This document shows, piece after piece, positions 35,743-43,605 of a stretch of DNA of 64,000 nucleotides. The translations under genes and the position numbers were made by a program. The notes under the pieces were generated by a model that was not told the DNA's origin, ran no database searches, and saw nothing but the letters and a program-made list of their open reading frames with translations. This stretch comes from an uncultured Pseudomonadota bacterium (GTDB lineage: Bacteria > Pseudomonadota > Gammaproteobacteria > Burkholderiales > SG8-39), in assembly GCA_903829815.1 (NCBI GenBank), contig CAIKRR010000025.1, forward strand, positions 1 to 64,000, written 5' to 3'. Every line of letters starts with the position of its first letter. Positions within the stretch are counted from its first letter, which is position 1.

Positions 35743-36960
35743 ATGAGGCGCGTAGTCGCCACCGGGCTGGGAGTCGTCTCGCCACTGGGCTCCTCGAGCG
35801 GCGCTTTTTTCGATGCGCTCCTCGCCCAGCAATCCGCGATCCGACTGCACGACCTGGGCTGGGGAACCCGTCTTGCGGCCCGTGTCGAGTCCGATGTGGA
35901 AAGCCCCTTTCCCAAGCTCAAGCGCATCGGCCTTGATCGCGTGACTCTCATGGCATTGCTGGCCGTGCGGCAGGCCGCCGACCAGGCAGGCGGCGCATTT
36001 GTCGACAGCGAAACCACCGGACTCTTCTGGGGAACCGGGATGGGCGGCGCTTCGACCCTCGAGAACAGCTACCGCGACATCTTTCAGAAAGGTGCGACGC
36101 GGCTGCGCCCGACGACCGTCGTCGCAGGCATGAACAATGCCGCCAGCGGGCATATCGGCATCGACTTTGGCGTGCTGGGGCCCAGTTTCACCTACTCCTC
36201 GGCCTGCTCATCCTCGGCGGTCGCGATCGGCGAGGCCATGCGGGCGATTCGTGGCGGGTGGATCGATCGTGCCATCGTCGGTGGCAGCGAAGCGCTGCTC
36301 ACCGAGGGCGTGATGATGGCCTGGGATGCGCTGCAGACCATCGCCCACACCGACACCGACCACCCCGAGACCTCCTGTCGCCCTTTCGCCGCTGACCGGA
36401 CCGGTTTTGTGCTCGGGGAAGGCGCAGCGGCACTCATCCTCGAAGACGAGGAAAGGGCGCGTGTGCGCGGCGCAAGATGCCTTGCGCACCTGGCGGGCTA
36501 TGGCAACACGACCGATGCACGACACATCACGCAGCCCGACCCGGGCGGTCAGGCCCGTGTGATGGTCCACGCGCTTGCCGACGCGGGGCTCTCGCCCGAA
36601 CGGATCCAGCATGTAAACGCGCATGGCACCGGCACACGCATTGGTGATGTGAACGAGACCATCGCCCTGCACCAGGTGTTTGGCGCCCATGCGCCAGGCC
36701 TCGCCGTCAGCGCGACGAAGGCGCTGCATGGGCACCTGATGGGGGCCACCGGCGCGCTCGAAGTGATCGCCACAATCGAGGCCTTGCTGCGGGGTGAAGT
36801 CCCGCCTACCGCTCATCTGGGCAAACCCGACCCACTGTGCGATCTGGACTATGTGAGCGAGGGACGGCGCCGCATCGAAAACCTCGACGTCGCGATGTCG
36901 AATTCGTTTGGCTTCGGCGGCAACAATGTCTCGCTCGTGCTGCGTCGCTGCCACCCCTGA
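35743..36960 (+). CDS. beta-ketoacyl-ACP synthase (FabF-like ketosynthase)
   Basis: A 405-residue condensing enzyme with the full Cys-His-His set: C155 (SSACSSSAVAIGEA), H294 (NAHGTGT) and H331 (TKALHGHLMGATGALE). The SNSFGFGGNNVSLVL end is typical. It would condense an acyl group with malonyl-ACP. It lies apart from any fab genes and has only ACP and the Cys-hydrolase as partners; no ketoreductase, dehydratase or acyltransferase is present. ATG 35743 is at the family start, 6 bases from the ACP gene. Confidence 0.92.
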   Translation: MRRVVATGLGVVSPLGSSSGAFFDALLAQQSAIRLHDLGWGTRLAARVESDVESPFPKLKRIGLDRVTLMALLAVRQAADQAGGAFVDSETTGLFWGTGMGGASTLENSYRDIFQKGATRLRPTTVVAGMNNAASGHIGIDFGVLGPSFTYSSACSSSAVAIGEAMRAIRGGWIDRAIVGGSEALLTEGVMMAWDALQTIAHTDTDHPETSCRPFAADRTGFVLGEGAAALILEDEERARVRGARCLAHLAGYGNTTDARHITQPDPGGQARVMVHALADAGLSPERIQHVNAHGTGTRIGDVNETIALHQVFGAHAPGLAVSATKALHGHLMGATGALEVIATIEALLRGEVPPTAHLGKPDPLCDLDYVSEGRRRIENLDVAMSNSFGFGGNNVSLVLRRCHP

Positions 36961-36981
36961 CTGTCCGGAGACCCGCTCACC

Positions 36982-38694
36982 ATGTCCAACCGACCGCGCA
37001 TTGCCCACCTTGCCGGGCCCAACGCCACGATCCAGAACACCCCGCCGCTCATCACCAGCAACAAGGCGCGTGTCAAGTACGGGCTCGAGGCGATGACACT
37101 GCCCGATGGAACGCCGGCGCGCTTTGACGTGCTGCGCCCGCAGCGACTGGCGCATCCCGTCACCGTCTATGTCGAGCAGTTCTCGGCCCACCCCATGGAG
37201 CGAGATGCCGCAGCGCTCTACGGCCCCCCCGATGGCTATCTCGATGCCAGTGGCACCTTCCACCGCGAAGCCACCAGCGCTTCAGACAAACCGGTCTATG
37301 AGGTGGAACTGCACCCCGACGATGGGGTCTACCCCCTGCCCTACATGGCACGCCAGGTCGATGGCCGCCCGTGGGAGGACGATTGCACCACGGCCGGAGG
37401 CCCGACTGCGAGCGCCCGCCAGCCCTTTTTTCCCGATGGTTCGCGCCCGTTCGAGGAAATCGACCGGCTGGGCGTCGGCGAACATGGCGAGGGCAATCTC
37501 ATCGCAGCGCGTGCCGACATCGATTTCTACCGGGTGCTCCCTCCCAGTGGTTACACGAGCGGCCAGGCTGCAGCCGACCGTTCGGATACCCCGCTGCCCG
37601 GGCAGGCGCATGAGGACATCGCACCCGAGGCTCGCGGCAACGACTTCTTCTACTACCGCCCCTATCACCTGGCCGTTTCGCCGCCACGCCCCAGCCTGGC
37701 GCTCATGACCAACCGGGTGCAGCAGATTCTCGACAGCGGTCTGTACGAGGGTGCGGTGTGGACGCAGGGCAGCCCGCGCATCGAGGAGACCATGTACTGG
37801 TTCGGCTTGCTGCTGGACACGACACGGCCGATCTGTGGCAACGCGGCGCAGCGCGCGCATGGCCAGATCAGCAACGACGGCCCGAAGAATCTGGTCGACT
37901 CGGTCGAATACATCACTTCGCGCGTCTGGGCCGATGGCGAAGGGCGCGATCGTGTCGGCATGGTACTCGTGCAGGAGCAGCAGGTTTTTGCTGCCCGTGA
38001 TGTGCAAAAGGGTGACGCGCGCCCCGGTGGGTATGTCACCACCGGCGGGCACGGCGGCATCCTGGGAGCGGTCGGTCACGACGGACCGCCCATGCTCACC
38101 TACCTGCCGGCCACCCTTCACACCTGGCAGTCAGCCGTCAACATCAGCCGACTGCCCAACGAAACCACACGGGTTCGCCGCTCGGGCGAGCGGATCGAGA
38201 CGGTACCGGTCGCCATCAAGGATGCAAGCGGGTCGCTCCTCGATAGCGCGATTCCCAAGGTGGTGATCATCAAGGACGGCAACTATCTGGCCGACGATTT
38301 CACCGATGACCCCAGCCGCGAAGTCGATCTGCACGCCCATATCAAGGCCATGCTCGAGGGCTCGACCCTGGCAGGCTTCGTGGTCGAGGGCCTCAGCCCC
38401 TACGGGTTCATGACCTCGCGCTCACGTCACATCGTCATGCTGCAGGCGGTGCACATGGGCATTCCGGTCGTGCGCGTCGGTCGCGGCAACAACGAGGGAT
38501 TCACCCCGCCGCGCGACCGCTTTCTGGGCGGACGAAACCTGACCGCCACCAAGGCACGACTGCTGCTCATGGCCTGCCTGATGCGCTTTGGCAGCCTGCC
38601 CCCGGCCGCCAATCCGCAACAACCCACCGAGGCAGAACTGACGGCCATTCGGGAACGACTGGCCCAATACCAGCAGGTGTTCGACACGCACTGA
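36982..38694 (+). CDS. large asparaginase-like protein
   Basis: A 570-residue protein with features of the asparaginase/glutaminase fold: an opening HLAGPNATIQNTPPLITSNKAR, the central TQGSPRIEETMYWFGLLLDTTRPICGNAAQRAHGQISNDGPKNLVDSVEYI (compare TDTMEET and SADGPxNL of L-asparaginase) and a C-terminal domain with GLSPYGFM, GIPVVRVGRG. The usual Thr-Asp pair of the second motif is not preserved (T261 then Gln), and it is much longer than the normal 330 residues, so activity on asparagine is doubtful. It starts 21 bases after the ketosynthase gene and may belong to its operon. Confidence 0.65.
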   Translation: MSNRPRIAHLAGPNATIQNTPPLITSNKARVKYGLEAMTLPDGTPARFDVLRPQRLAHPVTVYVEQFSAHPMERDAAALYGPPDGYLDASGTFHREATSASDKPVYEVELHPDDGVYPLPYMARQVDGRPWEDDCTTAGGPTASARQPFFPDGSRPFEEIDRLGVGEHGEGNLIAARADIDFYRVLPPSGYTSGQAAADRSDTPLPGQAHEDIAPEARGNDFFYYRPYHLAVSPPRPSLALMTNRVQQILDSGLYEGAVWTQGSPRIEETMYWFGLLLDTTRPICGNAAQRAHGQISNDGPKNLVDSVEYITSRVWADGEGRDRVGMVLVQEQQVFAARDVQKGDARPGGYVTTGGHGGILGAVGHDGPPMLTYLPATLHTWQSAVNISRLPNETTRVRRSGERIETVPVAIKDASGSLLDSAIPKVVIIKDGNYLADDFTDDPSREVDLHAHIKAMLEGSTLAGFVVEGLSPYGFMTSRSRHIVMLQAVHMGIPVVRVGRGNNEGFTPPRDRFLGGRNLTATKARLLLMACLMRFGSLPPAANPQQPTEAELTAIRERLAQYQQVFDTH

Positions 38695-38699
38695 AGGCC

Positions 38700-39800
38700 T
38701 CATTGGCCCTGCACCATCGATACGAAGGCCCGTGCGCGCTCGAACAGGGCCTCGCCTGCCACGAGCAGTGAGCCACCCAGCAGCAGCATCGTGTCTGGGC
38801 CATAGTCGGCGAGCAGCGCAGGTACCCGCTCGACCGTCATGCCGCCTGCCGGAACGGGTAGCGCCGCGTGCACACCCGGCCAGTGCGCGCGGGCGTGCTC
38901 GGCAATCGCCATCGAGGTGTCGCGCGAATAGCCGAATCGCCCGCCGTAATTGACGAAGATGACCGCATCGGCACCCAGCAGGCGATAGAGTTTGCCAAAG
39001 AGAAGCGGGGGCGCGATGCGCGCGGCACCACCCATCGAGGGGTGGGCCAGTACCGGCACCCGGAGATGCTCGGCCACCATCTGGGCGAACATCGGCAAAC
39101 CCACCAGCGCTGGGGCCATCATCACCATGCCGCAGCCTTCTTCGGCCGCGACATGCGCCTGCTCGACCAGCGCTCTGGGTGAGCCGATCAGATTGGGGAC
39201 ATACTGCACGCGCGACCCGGTCTCGCGGCGAACCGCCTCGACCGCGCGCTGGCAGGCCTGAACCCGCGCCACAAAAGGTGCCTGCGCCTGATTGGCAAGA
39301 CCATGGTCATCCTTGATGACATCGACGCCGGCACGCGCAAGGGTGCGACACATCGCGGCCAGTTGATCAACGGGCAGGCCCTGTGGCTTGAGCGCTGCGC
39401 AGGTGAGCGCACGACCCTCGACACCGGTCAGCGCGCGGATGCCGGCAAGCCCGAACCGGGGCCCCGGCCAGTCGCGGGCAACAACAGCCGGAAAATCAAC
39501 ATCGAACAACTGCACATGCTCATGCAACGACGTGTTGCCAAAGAGCATGTTCATGCCCTGCGCCACATCGCCACTGAGCGTTTCGATCGCAAGTCCGATC
39601 ACCACCTGGTGCAGGCCCTCAGCCACTTCGGTGATCGAACGCACCTCACCGACCACCTCATCGAGCACACGCCGATCATGCACTGCCGCGAGCGGCAACT
39701 CCACGCTCTGCTCGATGGCGATATCGGCGGCAACCGCCGCGATGCGATCGCGGCCGACCGCAACCCGATAGGTGACTTCGATCCGATCGGGCGCACTCAT
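38700..39800 (-). CDS. RuBisCO-like protein (form IV type)
   Basis: A 366-residue RuBisCO large-chain homologue without RuBisCO activity expected. N-terminal domain: TYRV and IAIEQSVELP; barrel marks: LTCAALKPQGL with K138, and VIKDDHGLANQAQAPF with K163-D164-D165-H166, where true RuBisCO has KDDE. Later PNLIGSP, HPSMGGAARI and FVNYGGRFGYS. RuBisCO-like proteins act as enolases in methionine salvage or as decarboxylases/transcarboxylases in isoapionate breakdown; the KDDH form resembles the latter sort, but no isoapionate genes are here. The MFS gene is 4-base coupled upstream. Confidence 0.85.
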   Translation of the reverse strand: MSAPDRIEVTYRVAVGRDRIAAVAADIAIEQSVELPLAAVHDRRVLDEVVGEVRSITEVAEGLHQVVIGLAIETLSGDVAQGMNMLFGNTSLHEHVQLFDVDFPAVVARDWPGPRFGLAGIRALTGVEGRALTCAALKPQGLPVDQLAAMCRTLARAGVDVIKDDHGLANQAQAPFVARVQACQRAVEAVRRETGSRVQYVPNLIGSPRALVEQAHVAAEEGCGMVMMAPALVGLPMFAQMVAEHLRVPVLAHPSMGGAARIAPPLLFGKLYRLLGADAVIFVNYGGRFGYSRDTSMAIAEHARAHWPGVHAALPVPAGGMTVERVPALLADYGPDTMLLLGGSLLVAGEALFERARAFVSMVQGQ

Positions 39801-41065
39801 CGCGGAATACGATCAACCCGAACGATGTCCGGGAAGATTCGGTACCAGGCCAGGGCAACCAGGAGGGTTCCGAACCCGCCCAGAACGGTTGCCGGCACCG
39901 TACCGAACCACTCGGCCGTGGCACCCGACTCGAATTCGCCCAACTGGTTGGATGTGCCCGTAAAAAGACCGAAGGCCGCGAAAACGCGACCACGCATCTC
40001 GTCAGGCGTGGCGGTCTGTACCAGGTGGTTGCGAATCACCACGCTCACATTGTCGGCAGCACCCAGCACGACCAGCGCCGCCAGCGACAGGGCCATGCTG
40101 GTTGAAAGGGCAAAGACCATGGTGGCCAGGCCGAAGACCCCCACCGCCGTGATCATCTTGCGCCCCATGGCGCGTTGTATCGGCATGCGCGAGAGAAACC
40201 ATGCTGCGGCCAAGGCACCCACTGCCGGTGCCGAACGCAGCATGCCCAGCCCCCACGGACCCACTTCGAGAATGTCACGAGCATAGACCGGTAGCAGAGC
40301 GGTGGCCCCGCCCAGCAGAACAGCCACCATGTCGAGCGATATCGCCCCGAGCAGAACCGGGCGGTCGCGAATGAAGGCAAGCCCCGAGAAAACCGATTCG
40401 AGCGTCGGTGCACCGTGCAGGGCACCGCGCCGCCGCGCCGGCATCATCAGCATGGCGACGAGCGCCAGCACCGACAGGACAGCGCCGATTGCGTAGGGCG
40501 CAATGTCCGATTGGGCAAACAGCAGTCCGCCGAGTGCGGGGCCAAGGATATTGGCCACCTGCCCTGCCGAGGACGAGGACGCAATACCGCGCGAGAGCAG
40601 CCGGTCAGGGAGGAGGCTGGGCAACATCGCGGCCATGGTCGGTTGATCGAAGGCGCGCACGCAGCCCACGACAAGGGCCGCCGCATAGATGAGCCAGGCG
40701 TTCAGCGCACCCAGCGCCGTCCCCAGCGCAAGCAGCACCAGGGTCACCGCCTGCACGATGTCGCAGACGGCAACGACCAGGCGCCGATCGTGCCGATCGG
40801 CCACATGCCCAACCACGAAGGTCAGTGGAACAATGGGCAGAAATTGCACCAGACCGATGATGCCAAGACTCCATGCACTGTCGGTGATGACATAGAGTTG
40901 CCAGCCGATCGCCACGCTGGCCATGCGAAAGGCAAGCGTGGCGAGCACCTTGCCATTCCAGTGCAGCAGAAACGGACGGTGCGAAAAGAGCGCATCGCCC
41001 GCGGCATCGCTCGCGCCGGGGGCGGCCGAGGCAGTCGTTTCAGGATCCGGATCAGCGGCAGGCAT
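39797..41065 (-). CDS. MFS transporter (EntS-like)
   Basis: A 422-residue, 12-helix transporter. The HWNGKVLATLAFRMASVAIGWQLYVITDSAWSLGIIGLVQFLP opening and the GHVADRHDRR cytoplasmic loop fit the enterobactin-exporter-like MFS_3 group, often exporters. A conserved TPDEMRGRVFA stretch is near the end. The start ATG 41065 lies inside a 13-bp tandem repeat array and has no visible ribosome site. It overlaps the RuBisCO-like gene by ATGA and is convergent to the asparaginase-like gene through that partner. Confidence 0.86.
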   Translation of the reverse strand: MPAADPDPETTASAAPGASDAAGDALFSHRPFLLHWNGKVLATLAFRMASVAIGWQLYVITDSAWSLGIIGLVQFLPIVPLTFVVGHVADRHDRRLVVAVCDIVQAVTLVLLALGTALGALNAWLIYAAALVVGCVRAFDQPTMAAMLPSLLPDRLLSRGIASSSSAGQVANILGPALGGLLFAQSDIAPYAIGAVLSVLALVAMLMMPARRRGALHGAPTLESVFSGLAFIRDRPVLLGAISLDMVAVLLGGATALLPVYARDILEVGPWGLGMLRSAPAVGALAAAWFLSRMPIQRAMGRKMITAVGVFGLATMVFALSTSMALSLAALVVLGAADNVSVVIRNHLVQTATPDEMRGRVFAAFGLFTGTSNQLGEFESGATAEWFGTVPATVLGGFGTLLVALAWYRIFPDIVRVDRIPR

Positions 41066-41102
41066 CAGCGGCAGGCATCAGAGGTGGGCATCAGAGGTGG
41101 GC
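41051..41102. repeat. 13-bp tandem repeats at the MFS start codon
   Basis: Four 13-bp units: ATCAGCGGCAGGC twice (41051-41076) and ATCAGAGGTGGGC twice (41077-41102). Read on the reverse strand, each junction gives an ATG, spaced 13 bases so that consecutive ATGs fall in different frames. The gene uses the one at 41065; the one at 41104 is in the same frame but runs into a stop. Confidence 0.9.
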
Positions 41103-41266
41103 ATGAGGGACAGCAAAGTGGTCCGCACACGGCGGGGTTGCCGCGATTATGCGCGAGAGTGCACACCGCAGACGAGCCTGGCACCTGCGTCGGCCCTTCG
41201 ATGGCAGGTCAGGGCTATGGTTAGAATGCTGCATCAGGCAATGATCGCCTCGGAGAGACATCGGAC

Positions 41267-42259
41267 ATGAACCTGCAACTGAGCGTCGGCATGGCCGCCA
41301 ACCCGCGCACCTGGGCCCTCTTTGATGGGCGTGTAAAACCCGACGCCATCGACCTCGTGCCAAGCCCGGTGTTTGCCTCGGAACTGTTCTGGCGGCAATT
41401 GAAATTCGCCGATTTCGACGTCTCGGAGATGTCGATGTCGACACTGATGATGGCCTGCGCTGGCGGGGATGATCGGTGGGTCGGCCTGCCGATCTTCACG
41501 ACCCGGCGAATGTTTCACACCACGATCCTGGTGCGTCGTGATTCAGGCATCGAATCGCCAGCCGACCTGCGCGGCAAACGGGTCGGGGTGCCCGAGTACC
41601 AGCAGACCGCAGCCCTGTGGACCCGCGGGGCTTTGCAGCATGAATTTGGTGTCCATGCGCGCGACATCGACTGGTGGATGGAGCGCATACCGACGCACAG
41701 TCACCGCGGAGCGGTAGGCTTTGACGCGCCGCCAGGCATCACGATCAACCAGATTCCAGTCGAAAAGAACATCGGCTCGATGATGATCTCAGGCGAGTTG
41801 CAGGCCGTCGTCCATTACATCGTCGATCCGAACCTCATCGACCGCAGCACCGCCGACCTGTGGCATCACCCCGATATTCGCCCACTGTTTCCCGACCCGG
41901 TGGCCGAGGGCATCCGCTACCACGCCAAGACCGGCTTGCTGCCGATCAACCATGGCATGGTGATCCGGCGCGAGATCGTCGAGCGACACCCGTGGGTGGT
42001 TCTGAACCTGCTCAAGGCCTTTGAACGGGCCAACGACATTGCCGAGCGCGAACGCCAGGAACACTGCGCCTACCACGTGGCCACCGGCATGGTGCCTCTG
42101 GGCAGTCAGCAGGGCCTGCGCACCCAACTGATTCGCCATGGCGTGCAGGCCAACCGCCTGGTCCTTGAAACCGCAGCCTGCTTCTCGCACGAGCAGGGCC
42201 TCACGCCGCGCCTCATGACCCTGCCCGAACTCTTTGCAAAGAGCACCCTCGATCAGTAA
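41267..42259 (+). CDS. 4,5-dihydroxyphthalate decarboxylase-like / periplasmic-binding-fold protein
   Basis: A 330-residue protein without signal peptide, so cytoplasmic. It has the family pattern GMAANPRTWALFDGRVKPDAIDL, FDVSEMSMSTLMM, VGLPIFTTRRMFHTTILVRRDSGIESPADLRGKRVGVPEYQQTA, as in 4,5-dihydroxyphthalate decarboxylase (Pht5/OphC). This group has the type II binding-protein fold. Decarboxylation of an aromatic dicarboxylate is the known role of the best studied member; the product, protocatechuate, would suit the LigBA dioxygenase at 32-33 kb. ATG 41267 with a weak GGAGAG upstream. Confidence 0.8.
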   Translation: MNLQLSVGMAANPRTWALFDGRVKPDAIDLVPSPVFASELFWRQLKFADFDVSEMSMSTLMMACAGGDDRWVGLPIFTTRRMFHTTILVRRDSGIESPADLRGKRVGVPEYQQTAALWTRGALQHEFGVHARDIDWWMERIPTHSHRGAVGFDAPPGITINQIPVEKNIGSMMISGELQAVVHYIVDPNLIDRSTADLWHHPDIRPLFPDPVAEGIRYHAKTGLLPINHGMVIRREIVERHPWVVLNLLKAFERANDIAERERQEHCAYHVATGMVPLGSQQGLRTQLIRHGVQANRLVLETAACFSHEQGLTPRLMTLPELFAKSTLDQ

Positions 42260-42290
42260 TGCGGACGCAGACGCAGACTCGAAGGTGCCT

Positions 42291-42689
42291 TCAGCGCGAA
42301 TCGGTTCGGGCGACGGTCGCCTGATACTCGGCGACATGCACGCGAACAGTCTTTTCAAACGCATCGATAAGCGACTCGGCACGCTCGGTGAGAAGCACCA
42401 GCGAGCGACGCCGGTCGCGCATATCGGTCGACATGTACAGAAAATGCCGTCGGACCAGTTGATCAACGTGATACTTCACCACGGTCTTGGGACGAGAAAG
42501 ATCGGCCTGCAAACTCTTCAGCGAAGGACTGCGCCCCGCCGCACGCTCCCACACCACGACCCTCAGAATCTCGATGTCGGTCAGGCTGAGCTGAGCGCCG
42601 CTTCCCCAACGGGCTTCGCGAAACAGCTGGGTCAGCAAGTTCAACCCCGGGGCCGCGCCACAGCCGGATACGGCCGACCCGCATCTCAT
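42291..42689 (-). CDS. MarR-like winged-helix regulator
   Basis: A 132-residue protein with LSLTDIEILRVVVWERAAGRSPSLKSLQADLSRPKTVVKYHVDQLVRRHFLYMSTDMRDRRRSLVLLTERAE, a winged helix with the DxRxRR wing of MarR proteins. It is convergent with the dihydroxyphthalate-decarboxylase-like gene (31-base gap) and follows the small histidine kinase by 42 bases. The N-terminal start is uncertain (ATG 42689 or GTG 42710). The ligand is unknown. Confidence 0.78.
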   Translation of the reverse strand: MRCGSAVSGCGAAPGLNLLTQLFREARWGSGAQLSLTDIEILRVVVWERAAGRSPSLKSLQADLSRPKTVVKYHVDQLVRRHFLYMSTDMRDRRRSLVLLTERAESLIDAFEKTVRVHVAEYQATVARTDSR

Positions 42690-42731
42690 GAGATTGGCCT
42701 CGTGTCGCACGCCTTCAAGTTTGACGCCACG

Positions 42732-43481
42732 CTAGGCTCGGCCATCCGCCGCGCAACCCGCCGCGCCTGACGCCAGTGGCACGGCCAGCCTGAAGGCGGC
42801 ACCGTGACCTGGCTGGGAACGCACTTCGATGTCGCCGCCCAAGGCTCGTGCCAACTCGCGACCGACCGCAAGGCCCATCCCCGAGCCACCAAAGCGCTTG
42901 TGCACGGCCTTGTCAGCCCGCTCGCCAGGCTTGAATATCCTCTCGAGTGCGCCTTTCTCGATACCCACTCCATCATCAATCACTTCAAGCGCAAGGTACT
43001 CGCGCCCGAGCGCAGTGCGGCCAACTGACACATGAACCCAGACATTCCCGCCAGCAGCGAACTTGAGGGCGTTGCTGATCAATGCCGCGACGATCTGACG
43101 AACATGGGGCGCATCACCCACGACGACGCCGGGTACCTCGCCTGCGCATTCAAGGTGAATACGGGTACCCGCTTTCGCGGCCAGCGATCGCCAGGCAGCG
43201 AGCCACGCCGCAATATCACATCGTGGCGCCCATGGCTGCAATGAGATGACCCAGTGAACGGTTGCCGGTTCGGCGCCATCGTGTTCACTTGAAAGAACCA
43301 GGTCATCGATGATCCGATGGGCATCGGCCGCCGCAACCTGGATGGCGTGCACCGACTCTCGGTCGGAAGACGAGAGCCCAGCCGGCTCGACCATGGCGGC
43401 AAGCCCCGCGATGATATGCAGACAGGTGCGCACTTCATGAGTGGCATAAGCAATGGCATCAAAACCCGGTCGCACCCGCAT
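42732..43481 (-). CDS. small histidine kinase without a sensor domain
   Basis: A 249-residue kinase that begins almost at its phosphorylation site: H15 in ATHEVRTCLHII. The ATPase domain is complete, with N box ALISNALKFA, G1 DDGVGI and G2 GGSGMGLAVG. There is no membrane segment, PAS or receiver domain, and no response regulator beside it. ATG 43481 has GGAG 6 bases upstream, so a longer protein is unlikely. It may pair with a distant regulator or take its signal from another protein. A perfect palindrome lies 24 bases upstream. Confidence 0.83.
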   Translation of the reverse strand: MRVRPGFDAIAYATHEVRTCLHIIAGLAAMVEPAGLSSSDRESVHAIQVAAADAHRIIDDLVLSSEHDGAEPATVHWVISLQPWAPRCDIAAWLAAWRSLAAKAGTRIHLECAGEVPGVVVGDAPHVRQIVAALISNALKFAAGGNVWVHVSVGRTALGREYLALEVIDDGVGIEKGALERIFKPGERADKAVHKRFGGSGMGLAVGRELARALGGDIEVRSQPGHGAAFRLAVPLASGAAGCAADGRA

Positions 43482-43504
43482 ATCGCGCTCCAGCGATCGC
43501 TGCT

Positions 43505-43519
43505 CGTAGAATATCTACG
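43505..43519. promoter_or_regulatory. palindromic site and AT-rich promoter region upstream of the small kinase
   Basis: CGTAGA-ATA-TCTACG is a perfect 6-bp inverted repeat about 24 bases before the kinase start. It is next to an AT-rich stretch (CCAATTAATATAAGG, 43520-43535) that stands out in GC-rich DNA and offers reverse-strand TATATT or TTAATT as a -10 element. This suggests a regulated promoter, with the palindrome inside the early transcript or overlapping the start site. Confidence 0.5.
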
Positions 43520-43605
43520 GCCAATTAATATAAGGGGTGCGAGTTGTCGAGTCTCTTGAAACAGGTCTGATTCCTGCACCAATTCCCAATCTGGGCAGAC
43601 AGCGC

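Noticed and set aside
41267-42259. Reading the dihydroxyphthalate-decarboxylase-like protein as a periplasmic receptor
   Set aside because: It has a binding-protein fold but no signal peptide, and its motifs match the decarboxylase group, so a cytoplasmic enzyme is preferred.
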